Shown here: positions 42,023 to 50,748 of the stretch, one piece after another
How positions within the stretch are numbered: position 1 is the stretch's first letter
How the letters are laid out: every line of letters begins with the position of its first letter
Source: Limiplasma sp031549415
Lineage (GTDB): Bacteria; Bacillota; Clostridia; Christensenellales; Aristaeellaceae
Reading direction: 5' to 3'
Assembly (NCBI GenBank): GCA_031549415.1
Contig: JAVBPU010000026.1
Coordinates: forward strand, 7,465-71,464
DNA length: 64,000 bases
Notes under the pieces: generated by a model
What the model saw: only the letters and a program-made list of their open reading frames with translations
Databases searched by the model: none
What the model was told of the DNA's origin: nothing
Translations under genes and position numbers: made by a program

Positions 42023-43507
42023 TTACAGCAGGATGCAGATCATGCCGCCGTTGCCTTCGTTGATGATTTTGGACAGGGTCTCCTGCACCTTTTCCTGGGC
42101 GTCGGCGGGCATGCGCATCAGCTTGTTGCTCAGCCCTTCCCGCACCAGCTCATGGAGGCTTTTGCCAAAGAAGTTGGTGTTCCAAATGCGCTGGGGATCG
42201 TTTTCAAACTCATCCAGCAGGTACTTCACCAGCTCTTCGCTTTGCTTTTCCGTGCCCACCACCGGGGACACCTCGGTTTCGATATCCACCCGGATCATGT
42301 GCAGGGACGGGGCGTGGGCTTTCAGCTTCAGGCCAAAGCGGCTGCCCTGCTGCACGATTTCCGGCTCCTGCAGGGTCAGCTCCGTCATGGAGGGGGTCAC
42401 CAGGCCATAGCCGGTTTCCCGCACGCTGCGAAGGGCCTGGGCTACGTGGTCATACTCGGTTTTGGCGGCCACCAGCTCCTTCATGAGGCTTAACAGGTGG
42501 GCGTCTCCCTTGATCTCCGTACCGCATTCCTCGCCCAGGACCCGGTTGAACAACCCGTCTTTCAGCGGCAGGGAGAAGCGAAGCCGCCCCTGGCCCAGGT
42601 CGATGCCCTCGGTGGAAAGGCCGTCGGAATAGTCGGAATCCGCAAAGGCCCCGGCAAAGGTGGCATGGTCCCGCATTTTGCCAATATGCGCCGCGCCGGC
42701 CTGAATCCGGTCCAGCACGTGCTGGGTCAGCCAATGGCCGTCCTCCAGGGCGTGGAGCCAGGCTGGCACCGTCAGGCGGATTTCCCGCAGGGGGAATTGA
42801 AACAGCACCTGCTCAAACACGTTTTGAATGTCAGGAAGCTCCATTTCCTTGACGTTTAAGGAGAGCACCGGCACGTCATAGCGCTGGCTTAACATATCCC
42901 GCAGCTTTTGGGTTCTCTCCTCCTCCGGCTGGCGGGAGTTGAGGACCATCACAAAGGGCTTGCCCAGGTGCTTTAATTCGTTCACCACCCGGGCCTCTGC
43001 GTCCGCGTAGGCTTCCCGGGGAAGCTCCGCGATGCTGCCGTCGGTGGTGACCACCAGGCCGATGGTGGCATGGTCCGCAATCACCTTGCGGGTGCCGATC
43101 TCCGCCGCCTGTTCAAAGGGGATGTCATGGTCAAACCAGGGGGTGTGCACCATCCGGGCGGAGCCGTCCTCCTCGGTGCCCAGGGCCCCCTCCACCAGGT
43201 AGCCCACGCTGTCCACCATGCGCACCCGCACGGTGGCCTGGTCGCTCATGGTAACGGTAACGGCCTCGCTGGGCACAAACTTGGGCTGGGTGGTCATGAT
43301 GGTGCGCCCGCTGCCGCTTTGGGGCAGCTCATCCGCCACCCGGGCCCGCTTGGGGGTCTGGGGCATGTTGGGCAGCACCAACTCCTCCATGAACCGGCTG
43401 ATAAAGGTACTCTTTCCGGTGCGCACAGGGCCTACCACCCCAATGTACACATCGCCGTCTGTGCGCTGGGCGATGTCCTGGTACAGGTTGAATGGCTTAT
43501 CCTTCAT
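42023..43507 (-). CDS. spoIVA: Spore coat assembly ATPase SpoIVA
   Basis: A 494-residue protein that polymerises on the forespore surface as basement of the spore coat. The Walker A motif GPVRTGKST has its lysine at residue 32, within the typical DVYIGVVGPVRTGKSTFISRF; switch region DSVGYLVEGALG follows, and the C-terminus ends in hydrophobic GGMICILL, the membrane-contact end of the family. ATG 43507 has AAGGAGG upstream. This gene marks the organism as a spore former. Confidence 0.97.
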   Translation of the reverse strand: MKDKPFNLYQDIAQRTDGDVYIGVVGPVRTGKSTFISRFMEELVLPNMPQTPKRARVADELPQSGSGRTIMTTQPKFVPSEAVTVTMSDQATVRVRMVDSVGYLVEGALGTEEDGSARMVHTPWFDHDIPFEQAAEIGTRKVIADHATIGLVVTTDGSIAELPREAYADAEARVVNELKHLGKPFVMVLNSRQPEEERTQKLRDMLSQRYDVPVLSLNVKEMELPDIQNVFEQVLFQFPLREIRLTVPAWLHALEDGHWLTQHVLDRIQAGAAHIGKMRDHATFAGAFADSDYSDGLSTEGIDLGQGRLRFSLPLKDGLFNRVLGEECGTEIKGDAHLLSLMKELVAAKTEYDHVAQALRSVRETGYGLVTPSMTELTLQEPEIVQQGSRFGLKLKAHAPSLHMIRVDIETEVSPVVGTEKQSEELVKYLLDEFENDPQRIWNTNFFGKSLHELVREGLSNKLMRMPADAQEKVQETLSKIINEGNGGMICILL

Positions 43508-43632
43508 ATGGCTTCCTCCTTGCATCTACGCTTGTGGCAGGATATGCGCCTGGGTCGTCCCCTATGAGGCAGGTTTTACATTGGACCGCCGCTGGCAGAG
43601 GAAAAAGGAATGCAAATTTTTCTTTTTTGCGG

Positions 43633-43638
43633 TATACT
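43633..43638 (+). promoter_or_regulatory. Candidate -10 of the ylbF-mltG promoter
   Basis: TATACT 34 bases before the start codon; the -35 region (TGCAAA at 43611-43616) is weak. Confidence 0.45.
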
Positions 43639-43671
43639 ACGGGAGGGAGAAAGCGGAAAAGGGGAGTGCCC

Positions 43672-44028
43672 ATGGCGCAGAGCGAGATTGACAAAGCCAC
43701 GCAGCAGCTGGTGGACGCCATCCAGGACAGTGAAGAATACGCCCTTTACGGCCAACTCAAAAGCGCCGTGATGGAAAATGATACCAACCGCGCCCTGCTG
43801 AAGGAATACCAAAAGGCCCAGATGGAGCTGCAAATGGCGGCCATGGCGGGCAAGGAAGCGGATGAAAATACGGTGCAAAAATTTTCCGGGCTGTCCAGCC
43901 TGCTGTACATGAACCAGGAGGTATCCCAGTACCTGCTGGCGCAGCTGCGGGTGCAGCAGATGGCCGGAGAAGTGTTTCAGCAGATCGCCAAGGCGGTGGG
44001 GCTGGAAATGGACTTGCCCGGGATGTAA
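43672..44028 (+). CDS. YlbF/YmcA-family protein
   Basis: A 118-residue all-helical protein of the Com_YlbF family (TQQLVDAIQDSEEYALYGQLKSAVMEN, LLKEYQKAQMELQMA). In Bacillus YlbF and YmcA with YaaT form the Y-complex that guides RNase Y and affects sporulation and biofilm. Only one member is seen here. ATG 43672 follows AAAGGGGAG; the frame extends upstream but without a start signal. mltG follows in 12 bases. Confidence 0.85.
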   Translation: MAQSEIDKATQQLVDAIQDSEEYALYGQLKSAVMENDTNRALLKEYQKAQMELQMAAMAGKEADENTVQKFSGLSSLLYMNQEVSQYLLAQLRVQQMAGEVFQQIAKAVGLEMDLPGM

Positions 44029-44040
44029 GGAGGGAGCGCT

Positions 44041-45228
44041 GTGGCGAGGCAAAGAAGAGACCGGGAGTATGACCATGAGTCGCTCCGGGATGAAAGAGAA
44101 TACGGATTTTATTGGTATAGCGGCCTGTGGCATATTTTGCGGCCGGTGCTCATTGGCCTGGCGGCCCTGGTGCTGGTGTTTGGGCTGCTGTCCACCCTGT
44201 ATGGCGTGGTGCAAAGCCGGTTTCTAAGCCCCATTGACCCGGCGGACGCGGCGGAGGTTCCGTTCTCCATCGAAAGCGGCGCCAGCCTGACCCGGGTGGC
44301 CAACAACCTGGAGCAGCAAGGGCTGATCAAGAACCGTTCCGTATTCAAGTACTATTGCGATTTTGCGGGATTGGGGCAGAAAATTCAGGCGGGAGACTAC
44401 AAGCTGAGCAAGAGCATGGACATGTTCGCCATCGCGGACAAGCTGACCACCGGCGACGGCAGGCCCATGACCACCAAGATGACGGTCATCCCCGGCTGGA
44501 CGGTGGAGAACATTGCCGCCAAGCTGAAGGAGCAGGGGGTCATTGCGGACGAGGCGGCGTTTTTGCAGCAATGCCGCACAGGCGAAGGGCTGACGGACTA
44601 CTATTTCATCCAGGACGAGCTTCGCAGCGCCGGGGTGGAAAAGCGGAAATACCTGTTGGAGGGATATCTGTCCCCCAATACCTATGAAATCTACACCTCC
44701 GCCACCCCCACGGAGATTCTCAAAAAGCTGCTGGACCAAACGGACAAGGTGTTCAATTTTGAATGGCAGGAGCAGGCCGCCGCCCAGGAAATGACTCTGG
44801 ACCAAGTGCTGAGCCTAGCGTCCCTCATTGAAAAAGAAGGGAAAGCGCCGGACTTTGCCAAGGTTTCGGCGGTATTCCACAATCGGTTGGATAGCGGCAC
44901 CAAGCTGCAAAGCGACGTGTCCATCCACTACATCACCGGGGAGCGGCGCATGGACCTGCGCAATAGCGACCTTTCCGTCCAGTCGCCCTACAACACCTAT
45001 CTCCATGCGGGTCTGCCCCTGGGCCCCATTTGCAATCCCTCGCCGGAGGCCATTCAGGCGGCGCTGTACCCGGACGCGGCCTTTGTGGCGGAAAAATACC
45101 TGTATTTTTGCAGCAAGGACCCGGACACCGGGGAGCTGCACTTTAGCAAAACCCTGGAAGAGCACGAGCGGGCCGTGGAGATTTACGCGCCGCTGTGGAA
45201 GGCCTACGACCAGGAGCGGGGCATGTAA
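44041..45228 (+). CDS. mltG: Endolytic murein transglycosylase MltG (YceG-like)
   Basis: A 395-residue membrane-anchored enzyme that cuts growing glycan strands. One membrane helix (about residues 37-58), a LysM-like segment, then the YceG domain with catalytic Glu in SLASLIEKEGKAPDF (about 262-276), AVFHNRLDSGTKLQSDVSI and STYNTYL-like SPYNTYLHAGLPLGPICNP. The start is GTG 44041 with GGAGGG upstream. Directly followed by a U32 peptidase gene, as in the Bacillus yrrL-yrrO cluster. Confidence 0.94.
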   Translation: MARQRRDREYDHESLRDEREYGFYWYSGLWHILRPVLIGLAALVLVFGLLSTLYGVVQSRFLSPIDPADAAEVPFSIESGASLTRVANNLEQQGLIKNRSVFKYYCDFAGLGQKIQAGDYKLSKSMDMFAIADKLTTGDGRPMTTKMTVIPGWTVENIAAKLKEQGVIADEAAFLQQCRTGEGLTDYYFIQDELRSAGVEKRKYLLEGYLSPNTYEIYTSATPTEILKKLLDQTDKVFNFEWQEQAAAQEMTLDQVLSLASLIEKEGKAPDFAKVSAVFHNRLDSGTKLQSDVSIHYITGERRMDLRNSDLSVQSPYNTYLHAGLPLGPICNPSPEAIQAALYPDAAFVAEKYLYFCSKDPDTGELHFSKTLEEHERAVEIYAPLWKAYDQERGM

Positions 45229-45230
45229 GC

Positions 45231-46469
45231 ATGGGCGCACGAATGGAACTGCTGGCCCCGGCCGGCGGCATGGAACAGCTGAAGGCGGCCCTCCGCTTTG
45301 GCGCGGACGCGGTCTATGGCGGTATGCAAGGCTACGGTCTGCGCGCCTTTGCGGGGAATTTTTCCCCGGAGCGCTTGCGGGAGGCAGTGGCCTATGCCCA
45401 CAGCCTGCAAAAAAGGTTTTACGTCACCCTGAACGCGCTGCCCTTTGACAGCGACATGGAGGGCTATTTGGCTGCCGCCCGGGAGGCATATGCCAACCGG
45501 GTGGACGCGGCCATCGTCAGCGATGTGGGGGCCGCGCTGGTTCTGCGGGAGAACCTGCCGGGGCTGGCGCTGCACATCAGCACCCAGGCCAATGTGCTCA
45601 ACACCCGCACGGCGCTGCACTTTCATGAGGCCCTGGGCGCAAAGCGCATCATTCTGGCCCGGGAGATGAGCTTTGAGGCCATCGGGGCCATGCGGGCCGC
45701 CCTGCCGGACAGCGTGGAGCTGGAAGCCTTTGTGCATGGGGCCATGTGCGTAGCCTACAGTGGACGGTGCCTGCTGAGCCAGGCCCTGACCGGGCGCAGC
45801 GGGAACCGGGGGGAATGCGCCCAGCCCTGCCGCTGGCAATACCAGGTGGTGGAGGAAAAGCGCCCTGGCGAATTCCTGCCCATTTGCGAGGATGAGCGGG
45901 GGAGCTATCTCTTTTCCGCCTATGACCTTTGCATGCTGGAACACCTGCCAGAGCTGATGGGAGCGGGCCTGGCCAGCCTGAAAATCGAGGGCCGCATGAA
46001 AACGGCCTATTCCGTGGCTACCACGGTCAGCGTGTACCGGCAAGCCCTGGACCTGCTGGAATTGCAGGGCCGGGAGGCCTACCGGCAGGCCCTTCCCCGC
46101 CTGGTGGAAGAGCTGCGCAAGGCCAGCCATCGGCCCAGCAACACCGGGTTTTTCTTTGGCGCGCCCCGGCCCGCGGCGGGGGCTGGGGGTTTTTCCCAGA
46201 CCATGGAATATGTGGGGGACATTCTGGCAAGCGTCCGGCCGGGTGAACCAACCCCCGTGCTGCTGAAAAACCGCTTCTATGTGGGGGACACCCTGGAAGC
46301 CTTGACCCCCAAGGGGAGCAAGCCCTTTCTGGTGACGGGCCTGTGGCTGGAGGAAACGGGGGAGGCGGTGGAAACCGCCAGTGTGGCCGGAACCAGGCTT
46401 TTGCTGACGATCCCCTTCGCCGTGGAGGCGGGAGACCTGCTGCGGGGCCCCAACCGCAACCACCGGTAA
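45231..46469 (+). CDS. Peptidase U32-family tRNA hydroxylation protein (TrhP-like)
   Basis: A 412-residue protein of the U32 family: MELLAPAGGMEQLKAALRFGADAVYGG at the start, then the Cys-rich HGAMCVAYSGRCLLSQALTGRSGNRGECAQPCRW (about residues 165-198) expected to bind an iron-sulfur cluster, and SLKIEGRMKTAYSVATTVSVYRQALD. Members TrhP1/TrhP2 (YrrN/YrrO) hydroxylate uridine 34 of tRNA in Bacillus; length and mltG neighbourhood fit the TrhP2/YrrO type. ATG 45231 begins three bases after the mltG stop; ATG 45243 is an alternative. Confidence 0.88.
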   Translation: MGARMELLAPAGGMEQLKAALRFGADAVYGGMQGYGLRAFAGNFSPERLREAVAYAHSLQKRFYVTLNALPFDSDMEGYLAAAREAYANRVDAAIVSDVGAALVLRENLPGLALHISTQANVLNTRTALHFHEALGAKRIILAREMSFEAIGAMRAALPDSVELEAFVHGAMCVAYSGRCLLSQALTGRSGNRGECAQPCRWQYQVVEEKRPGEFLPICEDERGSYLFSAYDLCMLEHLPELMGAGLASLKIEGRMKTAYSVATTVSVYRQALDLLELQGREAYRQALPRLVEELRKASHRPSNTGFFFGAPRPAAGAGGFSQTMEYVGDILASVRPGEPTPVLLKNRFYVGDTLEALTPKGSKPFLVTGLWLEETGEAVETASVAGTRLLLTIPFAVEAGDLLRGPNRNHR

Positions 46470-46541
46470 AGCAGGTGAAGCGTGTTTCTTTCAGGCTATT
46501 TTCATTGCCGTTAGAATTCCGCGAGACTTGTCATATTTTCC

Positions 46542-46570
46542 TTGTTATTTCCCTGGTACTTTGCTATAAT
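46542..46570 (+). promoter_or_regulatory. Strong sigma-A promoter of yajC
   Basis: TTGTTA (46542-46547), 17-base spacer, perfect TATAAT (46565-46570), 29 bases before the start codon. Confidence 0.9.
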
Positions 46571-46599
46571 CGGGTCATACGATTTTGGAAAGGGGTACT

Positions 46600-46995
46600 A
46601 TGACGATGAATTTCTTCTCTCACATGTTGGTAGGCTTGGCGGATGCCGCCGCTCCTGCCGCAGGCACCACCGCCGAAGGCGCCGCCGCTGCTGGAGGCAC
46701 CGGGGACTTGGTGGGCATGATTTTGCCCATGGTTTTGATGTTTGCCGTGTTCTATTTCCTGCTGATTCGTCCCCAGCGCAAGAAGGACAAAAAGGTGAAG
46801 GACATGCTGGCGGCCCTGAAGGTGGGCGATCGCATCACCACCATCGGCGGCATTTACGGCACCATCACCAGCATCAAGGATGACATTTTTGAGATCTCCG
46901 TGGGCAAGGACAACGTGAAGCTGGTGTTCGCCCGCTGGGCCATCCGCAACGTGGAAGAAGTGTCCGTGGAAAATGACAGCGAGGCGCTAAACTAA
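46600..46995 (+). CDS. yajC: Preprotein translocase subunit YajC
   Basis: A 131-residue Sec accessory protein. An Ala/Gly-rich N-terminus of about 35 residues precedes the membrane helix (MILPMVLMFAVFYFLLI), followed by the family signature RPQRKKDKKVKDMLAALKVGDRITTIGGIYGTI. ATG 46600 follows AAAGGGG; ATG 46606 is possible. secD and secF are not in the window. The Ala-rich N-terminus is longer than usual. Confidence 0.92.
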   Translation: MTMNFFSHMLVGLADAAAPAAGTTAEGAAAAGGTGDLVGMILPMVLMFAVFYFLLIRPQRKKDKKVKDMLAALKVGDRITTIGGIYGTITSIKDDIFEISVGKDNVKLVFARWAIRNVEEVSVENDSEALN

Positions 46996-47006
46996 ACCGA
47001 TTGGAG

Positions 47007-47064
47007 AAAGCGGGTTCGCCGCTTTGCCGATTCCTGGAAGCGGGCGCGTCTCGCTTCTTTTTTG
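47007..47064 (+). terminator. Tandem hairpins ending yajC transcription
   Basis: AAAGCGG/CCGCTTT (47007-47025) is followed by GAAGCG/CGCTTC (47037-47057) and TTTTTT (47058-47063). Confidence 0.85.
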
Positions 47065-47147
47065 TTGTCCTTTCGTCCCCGCAGGCATGAAGCCGCCCTT
47101 TTCCTCATAAGGTAGAAGCAAGTGAAAGGGACAAGGGAGGGACGGGT

Positions 47148-47576
47148 ATGCCGACATCTCAAACCGTTGCCACGGCGCGGCGCACGCGCAGGCGGGCGGG
47201 AACCTATCGCAAGGGGCCATGGGCTCGGTTTTTTAGGGGAATGCTTGCCGCCATTGGGGTTACAGCGGTGGCAATCCTTCTGTTTGCCTTGCTGATGCAA
47301 TGGCTGCGCCCCAGCGACGGGGTCATTCGTGTGGTGAACCAGGTGATCAAACTGGGGGCTATTTTTGCGGGCGTGTGGGTGTTTGTGGGCCGTGGCGGCG
47401 ACAAGGCGCTGCTGCGGGGCGCGGGGCTGGGCCTGGCCTACATGGGCCTGGGCGTGGGTCTGTACGCGTTGCTGTCCGGGCAGCAGCTGCCCCTCTCCGC
47501 TTATGTAGCGGATTTGGCCATGGGGGTGGCCGGAGGCGGCATTATGGGCATGATCCTGGGAAATCTCCGCAAATGA
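47148..47576 (+). CDS. TIGR04086-family membrane protein
   Basis: A 142-residue protein with a basic N-terminus (ARRTRRRAGTYRKG) and four hydrophobic segments (about 32-51, 66-82, 92-109, 117-138). This matches the small membrane proteins called TIGR04086 (YrzE-like) found near yajC in Bacillota. No function is known. The start ATG 47148 follows GGGAGGG. Confidence 0.8.
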   Translation: MPTSQTVATARRTRRRAGTYRKGPWARFFRGMLAAIGVTAVAILLFALLMQWLRPSDGVIRVVNQVIKLGAIFAGVWVFVGRGGDKALLRGAGLGLAYMGLGVGLYALLSGQQLPLSAYVADLAMGVAGGGIMGMILGNLRK

Positions 47577-47596
47577 CGGAATTTTGGTTCCCGGCA

Positions 47597-47625
47597 TTGA
47601 AATTTGGGGGCTGATGTTGTATAAT
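47597..47625 (+). promoter_or_regulatory. Strong sigma-A promoter of the SCIFF locus
   Basis: TTGAAA (47597-47602), 17-base spacer, perfect TATAAT (47620-47625). Confidence 0.9.
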
Positions 47626-47663
47626 CACCGAGGATAGGAATTTACAGGGAGGAATCATACAGC

Positions 47664-47861
47664 ATGAAGCACATCCAGATTATTTCCAAGCCTTGCTTGC
47701 GTGAATCGCTGGCCCATGGCGGCTGCGGCGAGTGCCAAAGCTCTTGCCAAAGCGCTTGCAAAACCAGCTGCACGGTTGCCAATCAGTCTTGCGCCAACAA
47801 AGAGGTCCAGCAGGTTTTGGCGGGCCGGGAGGGCAAACTGAACCGTTCCTTTGGCAAGTAA
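47664..47861 (+). CDS. scfA: SCIFF ribosomal peptide precursor (six cysteines in forty-five)
   Basis: A 65-residue precursor of the SCIFF ranthipeptide. The conserved block is GGCGECQSSCQSACKTSCTV then NQSC: cysteines 21, 24, 28, 32, 36 and 43. Thr37 is present; in the Acetivibrio thermocellus homologue the maturase joins Cys32 to Thr37, and the numbering here coincides. Two oddities: an extra Cys11 in the leader, and about 22 residues after the last cysteine (ending NRSFGK), where SCIFF peptides normally stop near residue 46. ATG 47664 with GGGAGGA upstream. The maturase gene follows after two terminators. Confidence 0.93.
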   Translation: MKHIQIISKPCLRESLAHGGCGECQSSCQSACKTSCTVANQSCANKEVQQVLAGREGKLNRSFGK

Positions 47862-47878
47862 AACCCCTGAGATTCAAA

Positions 47879-47938
47879 GGCGTCCGCATGCCCCAAGGGG
47901 TGGTGCGGCGTTTTTTATGCGGGCAGGCGCCCGTTTTT
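47879..47938 (+). terminator. Two tandem terminators between the SCIFF peptide and its maturase
   Basis: The first is a bulged stem GGCGTCCGCATGCCCC/GGGGTGGTGCGGCG followed by TTTTTT (47911-47916). The second is CGGGC/GCCCG (47920-47933) followed by TTTTT (47934-47938). Both stand between the cotranscribed genes. Confidence 0.75.
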
Positions 47939-47954
47939 AGAGGGAGGAAAACCG

Positions 47955-49319
47955 ATGATCCATTTGTTTCGCGCCTTGGACAAGCCCATGGCGCTGGATG
48001 TGGGAAGCGGCGCGGTCCACGCCCTGGACGAGATCGCCTTTGACGCGCTTTCCCTGATTTTGGCCGAGGAAGCGGCGGATATCCCGGCAAAGCTTTCGGA
48101 AAAATACTCACGGGTAGAAGCGGAGGAAGTGGTGGCGGAGCTGCGCCAGCTGATGGAGGCTGGATACTTGAACACTTCGGACGATTACACGGGCGTGGGC
48201 GTGGCGGACGCGGGGGTGGTGAAGGCCATGTGCCTGCATGCCGCCCATGACTGCAACCTGCGCTGCCAGTACTGCTTTGCGGACACCGGGGAGTTTCACA
48301 TGCAAAACCGCTCCCTGCTCTCGGCGGACACCGGAAAGAAAGCGCTGGACTGGCTGGTGGCCCACAGCGGGGACCGGAAAAACCTGGAAGTGGACTTCTT
48401 TGGCGGGGAGCCGCTGATGAACGTGCCGGTGATCCAAGAAGTGGTGGCTTACGGCAGGGAACTGGAAAAGAAGCATGGCAAGCTTTTTAAGTTCACCACC
48501 ACCACCAACGGGGTAGCGCTGACGGAGGACACCATGGATTTTTTGAACCGGGAGATGGACAATGTGGTCCTCTCGCTGGACGGCCGAAAAGAGGTGCACG
48601 ACCGCATGCGCCCCACCCCCCGCGGCCAGGGCAGCTATGATTGGGTGATGCCCAAGGCCAAGCGCTTGGTGGAAAAGCGCGGCCAGCAGCGCTATTACCT
48701 CCGGGGCACCTTCACCCGCCACAACCTGGACTTTGCCCAGGACGTGCTGCACCTGGCCGACCAGGGCTTTGAGCAGCTTTCCATTGAGCCGGTGGTGACG
48801 GAGGAAGAACGGGAGTACGCCATCCGGCAGGAGGACCTGCCCCGGGTGTTTGCGGAATACGAGGCCCTGGGCAAGGAGTATGTGAAGCGCCGGGCGGAGG
48901 GCCGCTGGTTCAATTTTTTCCATTTCATGGTGGATTTGACCGGCGGGCCCTGCCTCAAGAAGCGGCTCACCGGCTGCGGCGCGGGGAATGAGTATGTGGC
49001 GGTGACTGCGGAGGGTGACATCTATCCATGCCATCAGTTTGTGGGCCGGGAGGGCATGCGCATGGGCAGCGTGCTCACGGAAAGCTTTGACCGGGACATC
49101 CAGCGGAAGTTTCAGCAGAACCATGTGCTGAGCAAAGAAAAATGCAGCCGGTGCTGGGCGCGGTTTTATTGCAGCGGCGGCTGCGCCGCCAACGCCCACG
49201 CCTTTCATGGGGACATTGGCCAGCCATATGACATGGAATGCCAAATGGAGCAAAAACGGCTGGAGATTGCCATGGCCATCTGCGCCCTGGAGCAGACCCC
49301 TCAGGCCGACCCCGTATAA
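47955..49319 (+). CDS. scfB: SCIFF maturase, radical-SAM SPASM-domain protein
   Basis: A 454-residue radical-SAM enzyme that forms thioether bridges in the SCIFF peptide. The N-terminal about 85 residues form the peptide-recognition element; the SAM cluster motif CNLRCQYC has cysteines at 100, 104 and 107, followed by FFGGEPLMN. The C-terminal SPASM/twitch region carries many cysteines (GPCLKKRLTGCGAG, IYPCHQF, KCSRCWARFYCSGGC, MECQME) for two auxiliary clusters. The start ATG 47955 has GGGAGGA upstream. Length agrees with family members. Confidence 0.96.
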   Translation: MIHLFRALDKPMALDVGSGAVHALDEIAFDALSLILAEEAADIPAKLSEKYSRVEAEEVVAELRQLMEAGYLNTSDDYTGVGVADAGVVKAMCLHAAHDCNLRCQYCFADTGEFHMQNRSLLSADTGKKALDWLVAHSGDRKNLEVDFFGGEPLMNVPVIQEVVAYGRELEKKHGKLFKFTTTTNGVALTEDTMDFLNREMDNVVLSLDGRKEVHDRMRPTPRGQGSYDWVMPKAKRLVEKRGQQRYYLRGTFTRHNLDFAQDVLHLADQGFEQLSIEPVVTEEEREYAIRQEDLPRVFAEYEALGKEYVKRRAEGRWFNFFHFMVDLTGGPCLKKRLTGCGAGNEYVAVTAEGDIYPCHQFVGREGMRMGSVLTESFDRDIQRKFQQNHVLSKEKCSRCWARFYCSGGCAANAHAFHGDIGQPYDMECQMEQKRLEIAMAICALEQTPQADPV

Positions 49320-49429
49320 AAGCGGCGTTAACGGACCATTTTCTGTTTTTCCAAATAACGTTCATGGGCCGTTCACAATCCTGTCAAAAATACATGCTAT
49401 GATGGGCATGTAGTGAGGAGGGATTCACG

Positions 49430-50719
49430 ATGAAACAAACAACAAAAAGTCTCTATGGATACATTGCGTTGGCGCTGGTATTGGCCATGGTGGCCGTCGC
49501 CTCCACGGCGCTGATTCAAATGAATGCCAGCGCCAATGCTGAACCCGTTACCCTGTCGGAAAGCGCCACCGTGGTGCAAAGCCCCTTTACCGCCGCGGTG
49601 CAGCAGGTGAAGGACAGCGTGGTGGGCGTGGACAACTATGGCCAGGCCACAAGTGGCGGCAGGAATAATTTCGGGTTTCCCTTTGGCTTTGGCGACGGCT
49701 TTGGCGGCGGCTTTGGCGACCAGCCGGAGCGGGGCGGCAGCCAGGGCAGCAGCCGCGAGGTGCTGCAGGGCTCCGGCAGCGGCGTGGTGATTGCCAAGGG
49801 CTATGTGGTCACCAATTACCACGTGGTGGAAGGCCATTCCCGCCTGGAAGTGACCGCCGGGGAAAAGGTCTATAGTGCCATGGTGGTGGCTTCGGATGAA
49901 AACCTGGACGTGGCCGTGCTGAAGGTGACTGATTTTGACCTCCAGCCCGTGACCCTGGGCGACAGCGACAAGCTGAATGTGGGCGATTGGGCCATTTGCA
50001 TCGGCAACCCGCTGTCCTTTACCGGCACCACCACGGTGGGCATCATTTCCGCCCTGAACCGTGAGATCACCGATACCACCCGGGATATTTACGGACGCCG
50101 CCAGGAGTATGTGAACAAGATGATCCAGACCGACGCGGCCATCAACGCGGGCAACAGCGGCGGCGGCATGTTCAACGTGGCGGGCGAGCTGGTGGGCATT
50201 CCCAGCCGCAAGTACACCAGCTCCTACTATTCCGGCTCTTCCGTGGAGGGCATTGGCATGGCCATTCCCATCAACGCGGTGAAGCCCCTGCTGGAGGATG
50301 CCCTAAACGGCAAGGGGACCAGCGATACGGCCAGCAGCAACGGCGCTGACGCGCCCATCACCTCTGCGGGCAAGCCCCGCATCGGCGTGACGGTGACGGA
50401 TATGAACACGTCCAATTACGCGGTGGCCTCCGGCATCCTGCCCACCGGCGCGTATGTGACCGACGTGGAAAAGGGCTCTCCCGCGGAAAAGGCGGGCCTG
50501 CTGATTGGGGACATCGTGGTGGAAGTGGACGGCACCGTCATCACCTCCACCAAGCAGATGGTCAGCCTGTTGCAGGCCAAGGAAGCGGGCCAGACCGCCG
50601 CCGTGAAGATCTACCGGGTGGAAGGACTGGACAGCATCCAAAATTACGAGGATATCCCCGAAGGGCAGTATAAGGATTTGACCATCACCCTGGCGATTTT
50701 GGACGATGTGAAGCAGTAA
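49430..50719 (+). CDS. HtrA/DegP-family membrane-anchored serine protease with PDZ domain
   Basis: A 429-residue S1C protease. An N-terminal signal anchor (about 8-32) is followed by a Phe/Gly-rich linker (about 82-112). The catalytic triad is His in TNYHVVEG (about 130), Asp in NLDVAVLK (about 160) and Ser in NAGNSGGGMFN (about 243). One PDZ domain lies at about 310-400 (VEKGSPAEKAGLLIGDIVVEVDG). It acts outside the membrane on misfolded proteins. ATG 49430 follows GAGGAGGG. A promoter-like TATGAT is at 49398, but no -35 fits at proper spacing. Confidence 0.93.
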   Translation: MKQTTKSLYGYIALALVLAMVAVASTALIQMNASANAEPVTLSESATVVQSPFTAAVQQVKDSVVGVDNYGQATSGGRNNFGFPFGFGDGFGGGFGDQPERGGSQGSSREVLQGSGSGVVIAKGYVVTNYHVVEGHSRLEVTAGEKVYSAMVVASDENLDVAVLKVTDFDLQPVTLGDSDKLNVGDWAICIGNPLSFTGTTTVGIISALNREITDTTRDIYGRRQEYVNKMIQTDAAINAGNSGGGMFNVAGELVGIPSRKYTSSYYSGSSVEGIGMAIPINAVKPLLEDALNGKGTSDTASSNGADAPITSAGKPRIGVTVTDMNTSNYAVASGILPTGAYVTDVEKGSPAEKAGLLIGDIVVEVDGTVITSTKQMVSLLQAKEAGQTAAVKIYRVEGLDSIQNYEDIPEGQYKDLTITLAILDDVKQ

Positions 50720-50748
50720 GGGGAAGTAGAGTCCCAACGCAAACAAAA

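Noticed and set aside
49372..49403. Promoter of the HtrA gene from TTCACA and TATGAT
   Set aside because: The spacer is 20 bases, too long for a normal sigma-A promoter.
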